DNA from: Spirosoma sp. 48-14
GTDB lineage: Bacteria > Bacteroidota > Bacteroidia > Cytophagales > Spirosomataceae
DNA length: 64,000 nucleotides
Direction of reading: 5' to 3'
Assembly (NCBI RefSeq): GCF_001898575.1
Contig: NZ_MKUD01000002.1
Location: 173,232-237,231 of the forward strand
Shown here piece by piece: positions 1 through 9,290 of this stretch. Below the pieces are notes generated by a model, which had not been told where the DNA came from, did no database searches, and saw nothing but the letters and a program-made list of their open reading frames with translations. The translations under genes were made by a program, and so were the position numbers. Position 1 is the first letter of the stretch; every line of letters begins with the position of its first letter.

Positions 1-26
1 CCATGATTAGCGATTAACGACTGATA

Positions 27-1460
27 ATGTTTATGGACATTACTTCTTTTGAGCAGTTCGACCTGAACCGCCAACTACTGAATGCGGTGGCTGAACTAGG
101 CTATACAGAGCCCACGCCTATTCAACAAAAAACGATTCCCTTAAGTCTGGGCAATCATGATGTGTTGGGTATTGCCCAAACGGGTACGGGCAAAACAGCA
201 GCCTATTTGTTACCTCTGCTGATGAAAATCAAGTATCCGCAGGGGTCAAACCCCAGAGCCTTGATTCTGGCCCCCACGCGCGAACTGGTCATTCAGATCA
301 ATCAGGCTATCAGCGAACTTGGCAAATACACAGGCTTACGCCATCTCGCTTTATATGGTGGACTTGGCCCCAAAACACAGATTGAAACCCTCCAGCAGGG
401 TGTTGATGTGCTGGTGGCTACTCCTGGCCGATTCATGGATCTGTACCGAATGGGCGAAATTGCCACGAAAGATATTCGGACAATGGTCCTCGACGAAGCC
501 GATAAAATGATGGACATGGGCTTCATGCCTCAGATTCGATCTATTTTGGAAGTGATTCCCACAAAACGACAGAATCTGCTGTTTTCGGCTACATTTGGCG
601 GGCGAGTAGAGCGGCTTTCGGCCGAATTTCTGGAAGCCCCTATTAAAGTAGAGGTCACTCCGCAGGCCTCTACAGCCGATATGGTGACCCAGGTGCTCTA
701 CGAAGTCCCCAATTTTCGCACTAAAATCAACCTGTTGGATTACCTGATTAGCAAGGACGCGTTTCAGCGCGTTATCATCTTTGCCCGTACCAAGGGAACT
801 GCCGAGAACATCTATAAATTTCTGGCACGCAAAGTGATAGAGTCTGATAAGATTCGGGTTATCCATGCCAACAAAGGTCAGAATACACGCATCAATGCTA
901 TGGAAGCCTTCAAAGAGGGAAATATCCAGGTGTTGGTGGCTACTGATGTGGCAGCAAGAGGGATCGACGTTGCCGAAGTTAGCCATGTCATCAATTTCGA
1001 CCTGCCATTAATCTATGAAGATTATGTGCATCGAATTGGTCGTACAGGGCGAGCAAACCGATCGGGCGAAGCCATCACCTTTTTGACAATGGCCGAGGAA
1101 TATCATGTACAGAAGATCGAAAAAATCATCCGCATGACCATTCCCCGTAAACCGCTCCCTCCCGAAGTAGAGGTTACTGAAACGCCTTTCGATGAGCAGC
1201 AAGCCATGTTACGGCAGGTTGACGAACAACGTCGGAAAGAAGACCCTACTTTTCTGGGTGCTTTTCATGAAAAAAAAGCAAAAAATTTACCGGGTGGTAA
1301 AACAAAATTAATCAACAAAAGTAAACAGGGTGGAGCGAAGAAAACAGCTTTTTCGGCCAAAGGGCAAGCTTCTGGCGGCACAAAGCGCAAATCAGGGGCA
1401 TCGCCAGGCCATAAAACCAGTACGGGAAAAAGCCCAGGATCTCGGGGAGGACGACGGTAA
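27..1460 (+). CDS. DEAD-box ATP-dependent RNA helicase (RhlE-like)
   Basis: ATP-driven unwinding of RNA duplexes, probably in ribosome assembly or mRNA turnover in the cytoplasm. The protein (477 aa) shows the full helicase set: Q-motif with Gln near residue 33, Walker A AQTGTGKT at 50-57, PTRELV near 84, DEAD near 155-158, SAT near 190, ARGID near 310-320 and HRIGRTGR near 334-341. A Lys/Gly/Ser-rich basic tail follows from about residue 400, typical of RhlE-type proteins and likely to bind RNA. A second ATG lies two codons downstream (position 33), so the exact start is open. No operon partner is visible; the next gene starts 67 nt later. Confidence 0.95.
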   Translation: MFMDITSFEQFDLNRQLLNAVAELGYTEPTPIQQKTIPLSLGNHDVLGIAQTGTGKTAAYLLPLLMKIKYPQGSNPRALILAPTRELVIQINQAISELGKYTGLRHLALYGGLGPKTQIETLQQGVDVLVATPGRFMDLYRMGEIATKDIRTMVLDEADKMMDMGFMPQIRSILEVIPTKRQNLLFSATFGGRVERLSAEFLEAPIKVEVTPQASTADMVTQVLYEVPNFRTKINLLDYLISKDAFQRVIIFARTKGTAENIYKFLARKVIESDKIRVIHANKGQNTRINAMEAFKEGNIQVLVATDVAARGIDVAEVSHVINFDLPLIYEDYVHRIGRTGRANRSGEAITFLTMAEEYHVQKIEKIIRMTIPRKPLPPEVEVTETPFDEQQAMLRQVDEQRRKEDPTFLGAFHEKKAKNLPGGKTKLINKSKQGGAKKTAFSAKGQASGGTKRKSGASPGHKTSTGKSPGSRGGRR

Positions 1461-1527
1461 TTTCCCTGTAATGTACTAACTTGGTTTCCCGTTTCGTTGT
1501 ATCGTAACACATACCTGCGTGTAGTAC

Positions 1528-2331
1528 ATGCTTCCGATGAGCGTTCGCATAAAGCTGATACAGTGGACTTTACTTGGGCTACCGTTTTTGTCGGCAGCCC
1601 AACCTAAGCAGTTCATTACATCGGCACGTTCGGGCGATACGGTTCGGCAATCCAAATCCGAGCACGATCATACAGAAACACTGGCTCACCCTACCGAATC
1701 TACTTTAGATGCATCGGGAGGAGTGGCCATCAATACTATCCCTTTATTTGGCGAACGGCCTAAAACTGCCGAACAGATTAGCGAAGAAATTCACTTTTTG
1801 AACGACTGCGACCGAAATTTCGCTAACCGGTCCGAAGCCAGTGAGTTCTTTGCCAATCGCGGGTGGGACTACATCGATAAGCAACAATTAGACACAGCTG
1901 CGCACCGCTTCAACCTGGCCTGGCTGCTCAACGATAAAAATGCAGATGCTTACTGGGGCCTGGGTGTCGTTTGCTACCAGAAAAATCAATTGTCGGAAGC
2001 CATTCGGCTGATGAAGAAAGGAGTCGCTATTGACGAAAACAATACGGTGCTTATGACCGATCTGGCAACCCTGGAAATCAAGCATTACCAGGAAAAGCCG
2101 AGCGAGGAAGTACTGACGGATGCTGAAGCGAATTTACAGCGTGCGATTACCGTAAACCCAAATGCGTTATCCTATCAAAAGCTTTCGGTGGTTTATTATT
2201 TACGAGCCAATTATCCGAAAGCCTGGGATTATTTTCATCAGGCCAGTTCGCTCGATTTTTCGGCCATCGACATCAGTTACCTCAACGAGCTTCTGGCCAA
2301 GCAACCTGATCCTAAAGGAAAATTCAAGTAG
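1528..2331 (+). CDS. secreted TPR-repeat protein
   Basis: A 267-aa protein of unknown role. The N-terminus (basic start, hydrophobic stretch WTLLGLPFLSAAQ) looks like a Sec signal peptide; the start may be the second ATG at 1537. Residues about 100-255 carry tetratricopeptide-like helices, including AYWGLGVVCYQKNQLSEAI and the SYQKLSVVYYLRANYPKAWD region, which usually mediate protein-protein contact. No catalytic motif is seen. It converges on the minus-strand gene that ends at 2416; the 84-nt gap shows no strong terminator. Confidence 0.8.
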   Translation: MLPMSVRIKLIQWTLLGLPFLSAAQPKQFITSARSGDTVRQSKSEHDHTETLAHPTESTLDASGGVAINTIPLFGERPKTAEQISEEIHFLNDCDRNFANRSEASEFFANRGWDYIDKQQLDTAAHRFNLAWLLNDKNADAYWGLGVVCYQKNQLSEAIRLMKKGVAIDENNTVLMTDLATLEIKHYQEKPSEEVLTDAEANLQRAITVNPNALSYQKLSVVYYLRANYPKAWDYFHQASSLDFSAIDISYLNELLAKQPDPKGKFK

Positions 2332-2415
2332 GTACGCAATCCCTGATATCTATGACCGAAAGGTTCAAACAGTTTTGCATTGCTGACGTATACTAGAAGC
2401 AATTGCGCCTTTACA

Positions 2416-3471
2416 TTAATTCTCTGTTTCCTCTTCCTGAACCACTTTTTCTTTTGAGCGTTCGTAGGTTACCTTCCCTTTTTCGTCCCACTCGGTGAGA
2501 ATATAGGACTCGAATTCGGTGTCCCACTGGTTGCTGGCATGTTGCGTAAGTTTACGGCGCATTCGACGGCCACCCGGATTTATAGGATAGTATTCCGTCC
2601 AACGACCTACTTTCACTCCGTTCTCATATTTTCCTTCTTCCGCCAGTAGCCCATTCTCATGAAAGGCCATGTAGGTACCTTTAATTTTACCATACTCCAT
2701 CGGGACAATCTCTTTAATCTTATGATGGGTAGAGTCATAAAAGGTCAGTTTTGATTCGGCCGGAACTCCATGATGCCAACGAGACTTATCCAGTAACATA
2801 AAATGGCTGTCGTACTTTTCCCAGCGACCATCTTTCATTCCAGCATAATAGTATCCCTCTTCTATTAGATCGCCATTCTGATAGCGTTTGTATGGCCCAT
2901 GTAACAATAACCCTGAGCCTTCATCGCGTACAATCGAGTTAGTCACACGGCCCGACTTCTGGTAATACCGATAAATGTCCCGAATGTAGGGTAAAGGCTT
3001 AGCGGCATCGTTATCGCGCAATATATGAAACTCTTCTACGATGGTCCGATCACCACTACCAAACTTCGTATACGCTTTTACCATCGAAAATCCTTCATAT
3101 TCAGTTTTTGACTGCTTATTTTTAGATTTCTGGTCAGCTTTTATTTTTTTTAATTGCTTAACTTTCAGACCTAAGTCGGGCATTATGCCTGACAGGTATG
3201 CATCCTTCTGTTCTTTAAGATCATTAACATAAGCATCTTTTTTCTCTTTCAATGACGACATCGTAGGCAAACCCAAGGTTGTCATCGAGGAAGGTACTGA
3301 GGAAAAAGGAGCAAAAGGGGACGATGAAGCCCCCGATGATTCGAGTACAGGCTTAGATGCGGTTGTTAAGGAAGCCGGAGCAGTTTGAGCTGGCTGCGCC
3401 CATCCAATCGATAAACTTGTTACCGAAATTACCAAATTGTATATAATTAGTTTAAATTCATTCACAATCAT
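2416..3471 (-). CDS. secreted YwqK/MORN-repeat-like protein
   Basis: A 351-aa protein whose C-terminal half repeats the pattern xxNGxLxEEGxYxxGxKxGRW, as in YQNGDLIEEGYYYAGMKDG and ENGLLAEEGKYENGVKVGRW. This is the MORN-like repeat of the YwqK family, called antitoxin in databases, but a toxin partner is not visible here. The frame is open further upstream, but I chose the ATG at 3471 because it gives a good signal peptide (hydrophobic stretch ending IGWAQ). The middle is rich in Ser, Lys and Gln and probably unstructured. Likely exported to the periplasm or cell surface. The function is unknown. Confidence 0.7.
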   Translation of the reverse strand: MIVNEFKLIIYNLVISVTSLSIGWAQPAQTAPASLTTASKPVLESSGASSSPFAPFSSVPSSMTTLGLPTMSSLKEKKDAYVNDLKEQKDAYLSGIMPDLGLKVKQLKKIKADQKSKNKQSKTEYEGFSMVKAYTKFGSGDRTIVEEFHILRDNDAAKPLPYIRDIYRYYQKSGRVTNSIVRDEGSGLLLHGPYKRYQNGDLIEEGYYYAGMKDGRWEKYDSHFMLLDKSRWHHGVPAESKLTFYDSTHHKIKEIVPMEYGKIKGTYMAFHENGLLAEEGKYENGVKVGRWTEYYPINPGGRRMRRKLTQHASNQWDTEFESYILTEWDEKGKVTYERSKEKVVQEEETEN

Positions 3472-3476
3472 GGCAA

Positions 3477-3511
3477 TTTGACTAAATGGAGACCTAAGTT
3501 TGTTAGTTTTG
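3477..3511 (+). promoter_or_regulatory. putative Bacteroidota promoter for fcl
   Basis: TAGTTTTG at 3504-3511 fits the -7 consensus TAnnTTTG. A TTTG at 3477-3480 could be the -33 box, though the 23-nt spacing is slightly long. It precedes the fcl start by about 75 nt. Confidence 0.5.
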
Positions 3512-3587
3512 CAACGATTTACCTCATTGCAATATTTTATCAACCTGTCCACCAGACCTTCCGGTGGTTTATCTATAACGTATACTC

Positions 3588-4529
3588 GTGGAAAAACAAG
3601 CTCGTATTTATGTAGCCGGACACCGGGGGATGGTCGGTTCTGCTATTGTTCGTAAACTTCAACAGGAAGGCTATACCAACATTATCTCCCGAACCTCATC
3701 CGAACTTGACTTGCGTAATCAGGCCGCTGTTGCTGATTTTTTTGATCAGGAACGCCCTGAATATGTATTCCTGGCTGCGGCTAAGGTAGGTGGCATTATG
3801 GCTAATAACACCTATCGTGCCGAATTTTTGTACGACAATCTACTGATTGAATCAAACATTATTCACTCCGCCTATAAAACAGGTGTCAAGAAATTGTTGT
3901 TCCTTGGTTCGTCGTGCATTTACCCCAAATTAGCTCCTCAACCGCTCAAGGAGGAGTATCTGCTGAGCGGCTACCTCGAAGCGACAAACGAGCCGTATGC
4001 CATTGCCAAAATTACGGGCATCAAACTATGCGAAGCCTATCGGAGCCAATACGGTTGTAACTTCATATCGGCTATGCCAACCAATCTGTATGGCCCGAAC
4101 GATAACTACGACCTACAGGGTTCGCACGTACTGCCCGCGCTAATTCGAAAATTCCACGAAGCTAAAATCAATGATCTGCCCACGGTAGAAGTTTGGGGAA
4201 CCGGTTCGCCCATGCGCGAGTTTCTGCATGCCGATGATCTGGCCGATGCCTGCTTCTACTTAATGCAACATTACAGCGACGAACTGTTTGTGAATATCGG
4301 AACGGGCGAAGATGTAACCATCAAGGAATTGGCTGAGATGATTAAAGAAACAGTCGGTTACGAAGGCGAACTTCGCTGGAATACCGATAAACCCGACGGA
4401 ACGCCCCGCAAACTGATGGATGTTTCGCGGCTTCATGCAATGGGCTGGAAACACAAAACCGAATTAAAACAAGGCCTTGAACTCACTTATCAGGATTTCC
4501 TGGCCAACGAGGTTTTATATGTCGAGTAG
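3588..4529 (+). CDS. fcl: GDP-L-fucose synthase
   Basis: NADPH-dependent epimerase/reductase that turns GDP-4-keto-6-deoxymannose into GDP-L-fucose for surface polysaccharides. The 313-aa length is normal. It has the Rossmann motif GHRGMVGSA at residues 11-19, the catalytic LGSSCIYP segment with Ser and Cys, and the YxxxK pair in YAIAKITG. The start is GTG at 3588; no in-frame ATG fits better because the conserved N-terminus begins at once. The usual partner gmd is not next to it. The adjacent NeuD-like gene converges on it and shares a palindromic spacer. Confidence 0.93.
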   Translation: MEKQARIYVAGHRGMVGSAIVRKLQQEGYTNIISRTSSELDLRNQAAVADFFDQERPEYVFLAAAKVGGIMANNTYRAEFLYDNLLIESNIIHSAYKTGVKKLLFLGSSCIYPKLAPQPLKEEYLLSGYLEATNEPYAIAKITGIKLCEAYRSQYGCNFISAMPTNLYGPNDNYDLQGSHVLPALIRKFHEAKINDLPTVEVWGTGSPMREFLHADDLADACFYLMQHYSDELFVNIGTGEDVTIKELAEMIKETVGYEGELRWNTDKPDGTPRKLMDVSRLHAMGWKHKTELKQGLELTYQDFLANEVLYVE

Positions 4530-4619
4530 AGACGCGATCCCTCGCGTCTCCTAACCGAATGGTTTTGTTTCAAATGAATTACTGACGTATAGGAGACGCG
4601 AGGGATCGTGTCTCCTATA
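4529..4619. repeat. inverted pair of GAGACGCGA palindromes between convergent genes
   Basis: Two small palindromes face each other. The first (4529-4537 with 4542-4550) is a perfect 9-bp stem around loop TCCC. The second (4588-4601 with 4606-4619) is a 14-bp stem with one mismatch around loop GGGA. The second is the reverse complement of the first over 23 nt with one change. The first begins at the fcl stop codon and the second overlaps the stop codon of the convergent acyltransferase gene. The layout resembles REP/BIME elements and may end transcription from both sides. Confidence 0.85.
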
Positions 4620-5247
4620 GTTTTGCCGCGGGATTTCCAAATACCGTTGCCCCGGCAACCACATCTTCAACAACTACAGAGCCCGCACCAATACGAGCAT
4701 TTTTGCCGATTGTGATACCGGCTACAATGGTGGCGCCAGTACCAATAAAAGCCCCTTCGCCAACAGTTACTCCACTATTGATTACACTTCCTGTTCCGAG
4801 TTGAACGTAGTCGCCGATTTTAGCCTGACTTTCAACGATAGTACCCGACTGAATAATGCAGTGCTGGCCAACTTCGGCATATGGGTTGATAACAGCACGG
4901 GCAGCAATTAAATTGCCATGACCAATGCTCGCCAGTGCCGATACAATAGCTGTATCATGAATGGCATTGACGGGCTGTACTTTGCGCCGTTCGTTCAGCA
5001 TCTTCACCAGGCGCTTGCGCACGCGCACATCGGCAATAGCCACAAAGGCTTCGCACTTTTGCCCAATCAGTTTCAGGAAACCGTCATCATCCGTTTCGCC
5101 TAGCACGGATACATCACCAAACTCTTTACCATGCAGGTCCTTGTTATCATCAAGTAAGCCGTAAACGACTACACTATTGCGTTGAAACAGGTCTAAAGCG
5201 GTCACGCCCAGGCTTCCTGCTCCCAAAATCAGCACTGGATTTTCCAT
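4615..5247 (-). CDS. NeuD/PglD-type sugar O-acyltransferase
   Basis: A 210-aa acyltransferase-family protein expected to modify a nucleotide sugar or surface glycan with an acetyl group. The N-terminal 80 residues form the Rossmann-like PglD_N domain (LILGAGSLG). Residues about 95-205 are hexapeptide repeats of a left-handed beta-helix, for example IGKNARIGAGSVVVEDV. Family members usually have a His in the middle (VxHxxxIGD); here the aligned site reads VESQAKIGD, so the usual catalytic base seems missing. It may act differently or only bind a sugar. Neighbouring fcl fits a polysaccharide role. Confidence 0.83.
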   Translation of the reverse strand: MENPVLILGAGSLGVTALDLFQRNSVVVYGLLDDNKDLHGKEFGDVSVLGETDDDGFLKLIGQKCEAFVAIADVRVRKRLVKMLNERRKVQPVNAIHDTAIVSALASIGHGNLIAARAVINPYAEVGQHCIIQSGTIVESQAKIGDYVQLGTGSVINSGVTVGEGAFIGTGATIVAGITIGKNARIGAGSVVVEDVVAGATVFGNPAAKL

Positions 5248-5359
5248 TTACTGTGGTTTATTATGTCAATGTGAATAACTATTCTAATAGAGCACTAATC
5301 TTGTCAATTTGGTAACAATCCCATAAATCCTAAGTCATATAGCCTGGGTAACTTCGTCC

Positions 5360-6187
5360 ATGCAACCAGGTACGCAATTCCGAACGATTGTTCTTTCCGA
5401 CATTCACCTTGGCACAGCCGGTTCGAAAGCGAAAGAAGCCACTGAGTTTTTGCGCAATTACTCGTGTCAGAAGCTCATCCTCAATGGCGATATCATCGAC
5501 GGCTGGCAGTTGAAACAGTATGGTACCTGGAAGAAAAAACACACTGCTTTCTTTAAAACGGTTTTAAAACAAATCGTTCACTATAATACCAAAGTTGTTT
5601 ATCTACGCGGGAACCACGACGATTTTCTGGATCAGGTAATGCCCTTAAAAGTGGGCAAAAACTTCTCTATCCGCAAAGATTATATGCTCAATTCGGGCAA
5701 TAAGAAATTCTACGTCACGCATGGCGACGTGTTCGATTCAATTACGTCGCAAATGAAGTGGCTGGCTTATCTGGGCGATTTAGGGTATACATTCCTGCTT
5801 TGGGTAAATAAGTTTTATAATAACTACCGTACCTGGCGCGGACTGCCTTACTATTCGCTTTCTCAGCAGGTTAAATCGCGCATTAAAAAGGCCGTCAGCT
5901 ACATCTCCGATTACGAACAAAAGCTGACCGAACTAGCCCGAGCCCGTCATTGCGATGGGGTTATCTGTGGGCATATCCACCAGCCTGCCATTCGTGAGTT
6001 TGACGGAATTATGTATATGAACTCAGGCGACTGGGTTGAATCGCTTAGTGCGCTGGTCGAAGACCACGAAGGCCAGTGGAGCTTGCTTTATTATACATCT
6101 GAACTGGGCGAAGATGACGAACCGATTCAGGCTGTAAAACCTGTCGGCCAGCCCTTCCAACTCACGGTTAAGTCCATGTCGGCTTAA
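5360..6187 (+). CDS. LpxH-like UDP-2,3-diacylglucosamine diphosphatase family metallophosphoesterase
   Basis: A calcineurin-like phosphoesterase of 275 aa. The metal-binding set is complete: SDIHLG near residue 12, NGDIID near 49, RGNHDD near 87, THGD near 118 and GHIHQP near 208. LpxH removes UMP from UDP-2,3-diacylglucosamine in lipid A synthesis, but this subfamily in Bacteroidota is often annotated only by similarity, and the substrate is not proven. The next gene, a GT28-like glycosyltransferase, follows 66 nt downstream on the same strand, which suggests joint work on an envelope lipid. Confidence 0.85.
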   Translation: MQPGTQFRTIVLSDIHLGTAGSKAKEATEFLRNYSCQKLILNGDIIDGWQLKQYGTWKKKHTAFFKTVLKQIVHYNTKVVYLRGNHDDFLDQVMPLKVGKNFSIRKDYMLNSGNKKFYVTHGDVFDSITSQMKWLAYLGDLGYTFLLWVNKFYNNYRTWRGLPYYSLSQQVKSRIKKAVSYISDYEQKLTELARARHCDGVICGHIHQPAIREFDGIMYMNSGDWVESLSALVEDHEGQWSLLYYTSELGEDDEPIQAVKPVGQPFQLTVKSMSA

Positions 6188-6253
6188 CAACGGCCATCCT
6201 TACTCAGGCGAACTATAGAAATCAAACTACTCACAGATCGTAATTCATACTTC

Positions 6254-7396
6254 ATGCGGGTTTTATTTTTAATACAAGGCGAAGGTCGTGGGCATTTAAC
6301 ACAAGCCCTTTCACTCCATCAAATGCTGAAACAGGCTGGACATGACGTTATAGGCGCCATCGTTGGTGTAACAGCCGAACGGGATGTACCTGCTTTTTTT
6401 AGTTCAGCGTTTACCGCTCCGGTTACACCAATTTTCAGCCCCGGTCTGGTGTATAATGCGAAGACGAACGCGCTTGAACCCTTCAAAACAACGCTGAAAG
6501 CCATCAGGACCATGCGCCCGTTCTGGCGTAGTCTGAAGCAGGTTCGCAACATGATCGAAACACAACAGCCTGATGTAGTCGTCAACTTTTATGAAATGCT
6601 GGGTGGTATGACGTATGCTCTGCTACGCCCGTCTGTTCCTATGGTGTGTATTGCCCATCAGTACATGGCTTTCCACACCAATTTTCAATGCCCCAAAGGG
6701 CAATGGTTTTACCGACAGGCGTTTAAAATCAATACCCGGCTCACTTGTTTTGGTGCTAATGAACTCCTGGCCCTTTCTTTCGATAAACAACCCGACGAAC
6801 CCAGTCAGCGTGTGCGTGTAGTGCCTCCTCTTCTTCGGCAGGAAGTTACAGAATTAAAGCCCATCGAGGGTCATTCGCTGCTGGCTTACGTTACGCAACC
6901 CGGCCTTAAAGTTGAACTGTTAAAAGCTCACGAACAGCACCCCGGAATTCATATGGATGGTTTCCATTCGGGCACTACTCTACCTGACCAGAAAGTTGAC
7001 GACACACTTACCTTTCATGCCATTGATGGGAAGCGTTTTCTGGAATTTATGGCACAGTGTAAAGCGATTGTGACAACGGCCGGGTTTGAATCGGTTTGTG
7101 AAGCTGCTTATCTTGGTAAGCCTGCTCTTATGATCCCTCAGGCAAATCACTATGAACAAGCCTGCAATGCGATCGACGGCCAACGGGCAGGCGTTGGTAC
7201 AGCTTCCAGCCGATTCGACCTGGACAAACTAATCGACTATTTACCGAAGCATAATGCAGCTGTCAGCGAACAATTCCGCGCCTGGCATGCACAAGGGTAT
7301 TTCATGTTTATGGCTGCTCTAAACCGGACTCAAATGCCAGCCAGTCGCCCGTCGGGTGGTTTTTTCTGGACACGAATGCGTCATCTTCTTCGGTAA
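6254..7396 (+). CDS. GT28/MurG-like glycosyltransferase
   Basis: A 380-aa protein with a GT-B fold signature. The N-terminus MRVLFLIQGEGRGHLTQA has the glycine-rich GxGRGH loop seen in MurG-like and diglucosyl-diacylglycerol synthase-like enzymes. Near residues 275-295 the segment TTAGFESVCEAAYLGKPAL is the nucleotide-sugar donor site. No transmembrane helix is obvious, so it probably works at the inner face of the membrane. Donor and acceptor cannot be told. It pairs with the LpxH-like gene upstream. Confidence 0.82.
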   Translation: MRVLFLIQGEGRGHLTQALSLHQMLKQAGHDVIGAIVGVTAERDVPAFFSSAFTAPVTPIFSPGLVYNAKTNALEPFKTTLKAIRTMRPFWRSLKQVRNMIETQQPDVVVNFYEMLGGMTYALLRPSVPMVCIAHQYMAFHTNFQCPKGQWFYRQAFKINTRLTCFGANELLALSFDKQPDEPSQRVRVVPPLLRQEVTELKPIEGHSLLAYVTQPGLKVELLKAHEQHPGIHMDGFHSGTTLPDQKVDDTLTFHAIDGKRFLEFMAQCKAIVTTAGFESVCEAAYLGKPALMIPQANHYEQACNAIDGQRAGVGTASSRFDLDKLIDYLPKHNAAVSEQFRAWHAQGYFMFMAALNRTQMPASRPSGGFFWTRMRHLLR

Positions 7397-7440
7397 CTGC
7401 CTATGAGGAGATCCCATAAATTACCCCCGCTTCTATCCCG

Positions 7441-8277
7441 TTAGTTCGTTTTCTGGTAATAGTACTGCAACGGGTCGGGATATCGATACGGGTAGTGGAT
7501 TGCCTGAATAAGCTTGGTTGGGCTAATCAGTTTGTAAGGCACCGGTTCAATAGGCTGGACAAAGATTGGTAATGTATACCCAAATTCGGCGCAGCTTTTC
7601 CGATAGATAGCTTCCCGCGTTGGATGGATAGGGGAAACAGCGTTGAACGTCCCGCCTACTTGATCATGTATAAGTTTAAGCAAAATACCCACAGCATCAT
7701 CACGGTGTAGATAATTAACAGGAACATCGCCAGTATCAACGGTTCGTCCAGCGACGTATTTGCCGGGAATGCGATCGTATCCCATCAACCCGCCACAACG
7801 CAGGATCGTGACGACCCGTTCTTCAGCTTTTTCAAGTGCCTGAACAAGTTGTTCAGCCCGAACCAATCCCGGAGCGGCCGATTGCTCAGGAGAACGCACA
7901 TCTTCCTCAACAACTTCACGATTTAGCTCTGGATATACAGACGTAGAGCTAACATAAACAATATGCTTTATGGAAGTACCCTGCACCGCATTGACTATAT
8001 GTTGGATCTGGGCCGGATGGAACTCATCACCTAATTTCCCTGCTTTGGGCGGTATATTGATCACCAGCGTATCGGAATCCAGTAACGCACGTAAGTCCCC
8101 TATTGGCTCCGGGTTAAGCTGGAATTCATAAGTGGCAATAGCTTTTTCTTTTAACGCTGTTGCTTTTTCAGCCGACGTTGTGCTTCCCTTTACCGAAAAG
8201 CCCTCATTCAGCAAACGCTCAGCCAGTGGTAGCCCGAGCCAGCCAAGACCAATAATAGATACGCTTTTTACGAACAT
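7441..8277 (-). CDS. NAD(P)-binding epimerase/SDR-family protein (YeeZ-like)
   Basis: A 278-aa atypical short-chain dehydrogenase. The Rossmann motif GLGWLGLP lies near residues 11-18, VYVSSTSVYP near 107-116 is the conserved serine strand, and the region MGYDRIPGKY near 163-172 gives a candidate Tyr-Lys pair. These features match the SDR family that includes E. coli YeeZ, whose substrate is unknown. The start lies two nt from the stop of the outer-membrane gene 8280-9290, so it probably shares a transcript with the sigma/anti-sigma cluster. Confidence 0.78.
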   Translation of the reverse strand: MFVKSVSIIGLGWLGLPLAERLLNEGFSVKGSTTSAEKATALKEKAIATYEFQLNPEPIGDLRALLDSDTLVINIPPKAGKLGDEFHPAQIQHIVNAVQGTSIKHIVYVSSTSVYPELNREVVEEDVRSPEQSAAPGLVRAEQLVQALEKAEERVVTILRCGGLMGYDRIPGKYVAGRTVDTGDVPVNYLHRDDAVGILLKLIHDQVGGTFNAVSPIHPTREAIYRKSCAEFGYTLPIFVQPIEPVPYKLISPTKLIQAIHYPYRYPDPLQYYYQKTN

Positions 8278-8279
8278 AC

Positions 8280-9290
8280 TCAGAAACCTATACCAAAACT
8301 TAATGTCCGTACATCGGGTCCTTTACCAGTCTGGAAAAGCGGGCTCATATCATATTTGACAAAGAAATCCAGGCTGCGAATACCTAAATGAGCCATTAAC
8401 CCATACCGAAAATTGTTCAGGTAAAAATCGGAATGGCGACGGTCTTTACTCCCATCGGCTTCTTTGATTTTCCGGTAGCTGTCCAGTCTATAATTAGCGT
8501 ACCCGCCAAGACCAATATGACATACTTTTTTGCCGCTGCTGTTGTAAAAGGTTACGCGAGGCACCACAGGAATGCCGATTGTACAAACCGTCAGCTTACT
8601 TTTTTGTAAATCGCGCCCTGCATCTGGAAACTCTACGGTTGTACTTCCTTTTTGGACAATATTATTCCCTTCAAACATAAAGTTATTCCAGGCTAATTCC
8701 ACGCCATAATACAGCTTGAGAGAAGCGTATTTGCCTCGAATGATCGTTGGCATAGCCCCTACTGACAACGCCACATAACGCGAACCGATGGGGCGTAAAT
8801 CGTAACCATCTTCAGGGAAAGCGGTCATTGACTTCTCCTGAATAAAATTATTCAATCCAATACTAAAATTGTAGTCAAAACTTCCCTTATCCCGGTCACG
8901 TCGCTCACGACGTTCCCGTTCATAATCAGTCTCTTTCTTTGATGCTGCCTGGGTAGAATCAGTATTTCCCTTAACAATAACTGTTACGCCGTCTTTCTTC
9001 TTTGTAACTACCAGAACCGTATCTTTCAAGTAACGATCTCCATCTTGCGAAATACGCGTTTGGCCACCGGGTACGGAATCGAGCTTCATACCCATTTCCC
9101 GTACAATTTTATTCAGATCGTAATTCGACAAAGCCTGAATAGCAGCTTTATCGGGCGCATAAATAACCAGTCGGGTGCGATTGGCAAACCGAATCACCAG
9201 CGAATCGGTCGGACTCATTGGCTTCGCCTGTGCCAGCGAAGCCAGTAAGCATGCCGTTACCGTAACTAGTGCACGTAGTACTTTATTCAT
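8280..9290 (-). CDS. putative outer-membrane beta-barrel protein
   Basis: A 336-aa protein with a clear signal peptide ending SLAQAKP. Residues 25-125 hold a charged, Thr/Lys-rich region, then RERRERRDRDKG, and the last 200 residues alternate polar and aromatic residues and end with FGIGF, as expected of an outer-membrane beta-barrel. The start codon overlaps the stop of the anti-sigma-like gene (ATGA, 9287-9290), implying translational coupling. Function unknown; the context suggests an envelope protein made with or sensed by the sigma system. Confidence 0.7.
   Translation of the reverse strand: MNKVLRALVTVTACLLASLAQAKPMSPTDSLVIRFANRTRLVIYAPDKAAIQALSNYDLNKIVREMGMKLDSVPGGQTRISQDGDRYLKDTVLVVTKKKDGVTVIVKGNTDSTQAASKKETDYERERRERRDRDKGSFDYNFSIGLNNFIQEKSMTAFPEDGYDLRPIGSRYVALSVGAMPTIIRGKYASLKLYYGVELAWNNFMFEGNNIVQKGSTTVEFPDAGRDLQKSKLTVCTIGIPVVPRVTFYNSSGKKVCHIGLGGYANYRLDSYRKIKEADGSKDRRHSDFYLNNFRYGLMAHLGIRSLDFFVKYDMSPLFQTGKGPDVRTLSFGIGF

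Noticed and set aside
351-986. A 211-codon minus-strand open frame
   Set aside because: It is entirely opposite the DEAD-box helicase and shows no domain.
2416-3471. Toxin-antitoxin module suggested by the YwqK family name
   Set aside because: No partner gene is adjacent and the protein is exported; the family name alone is weak evidence.
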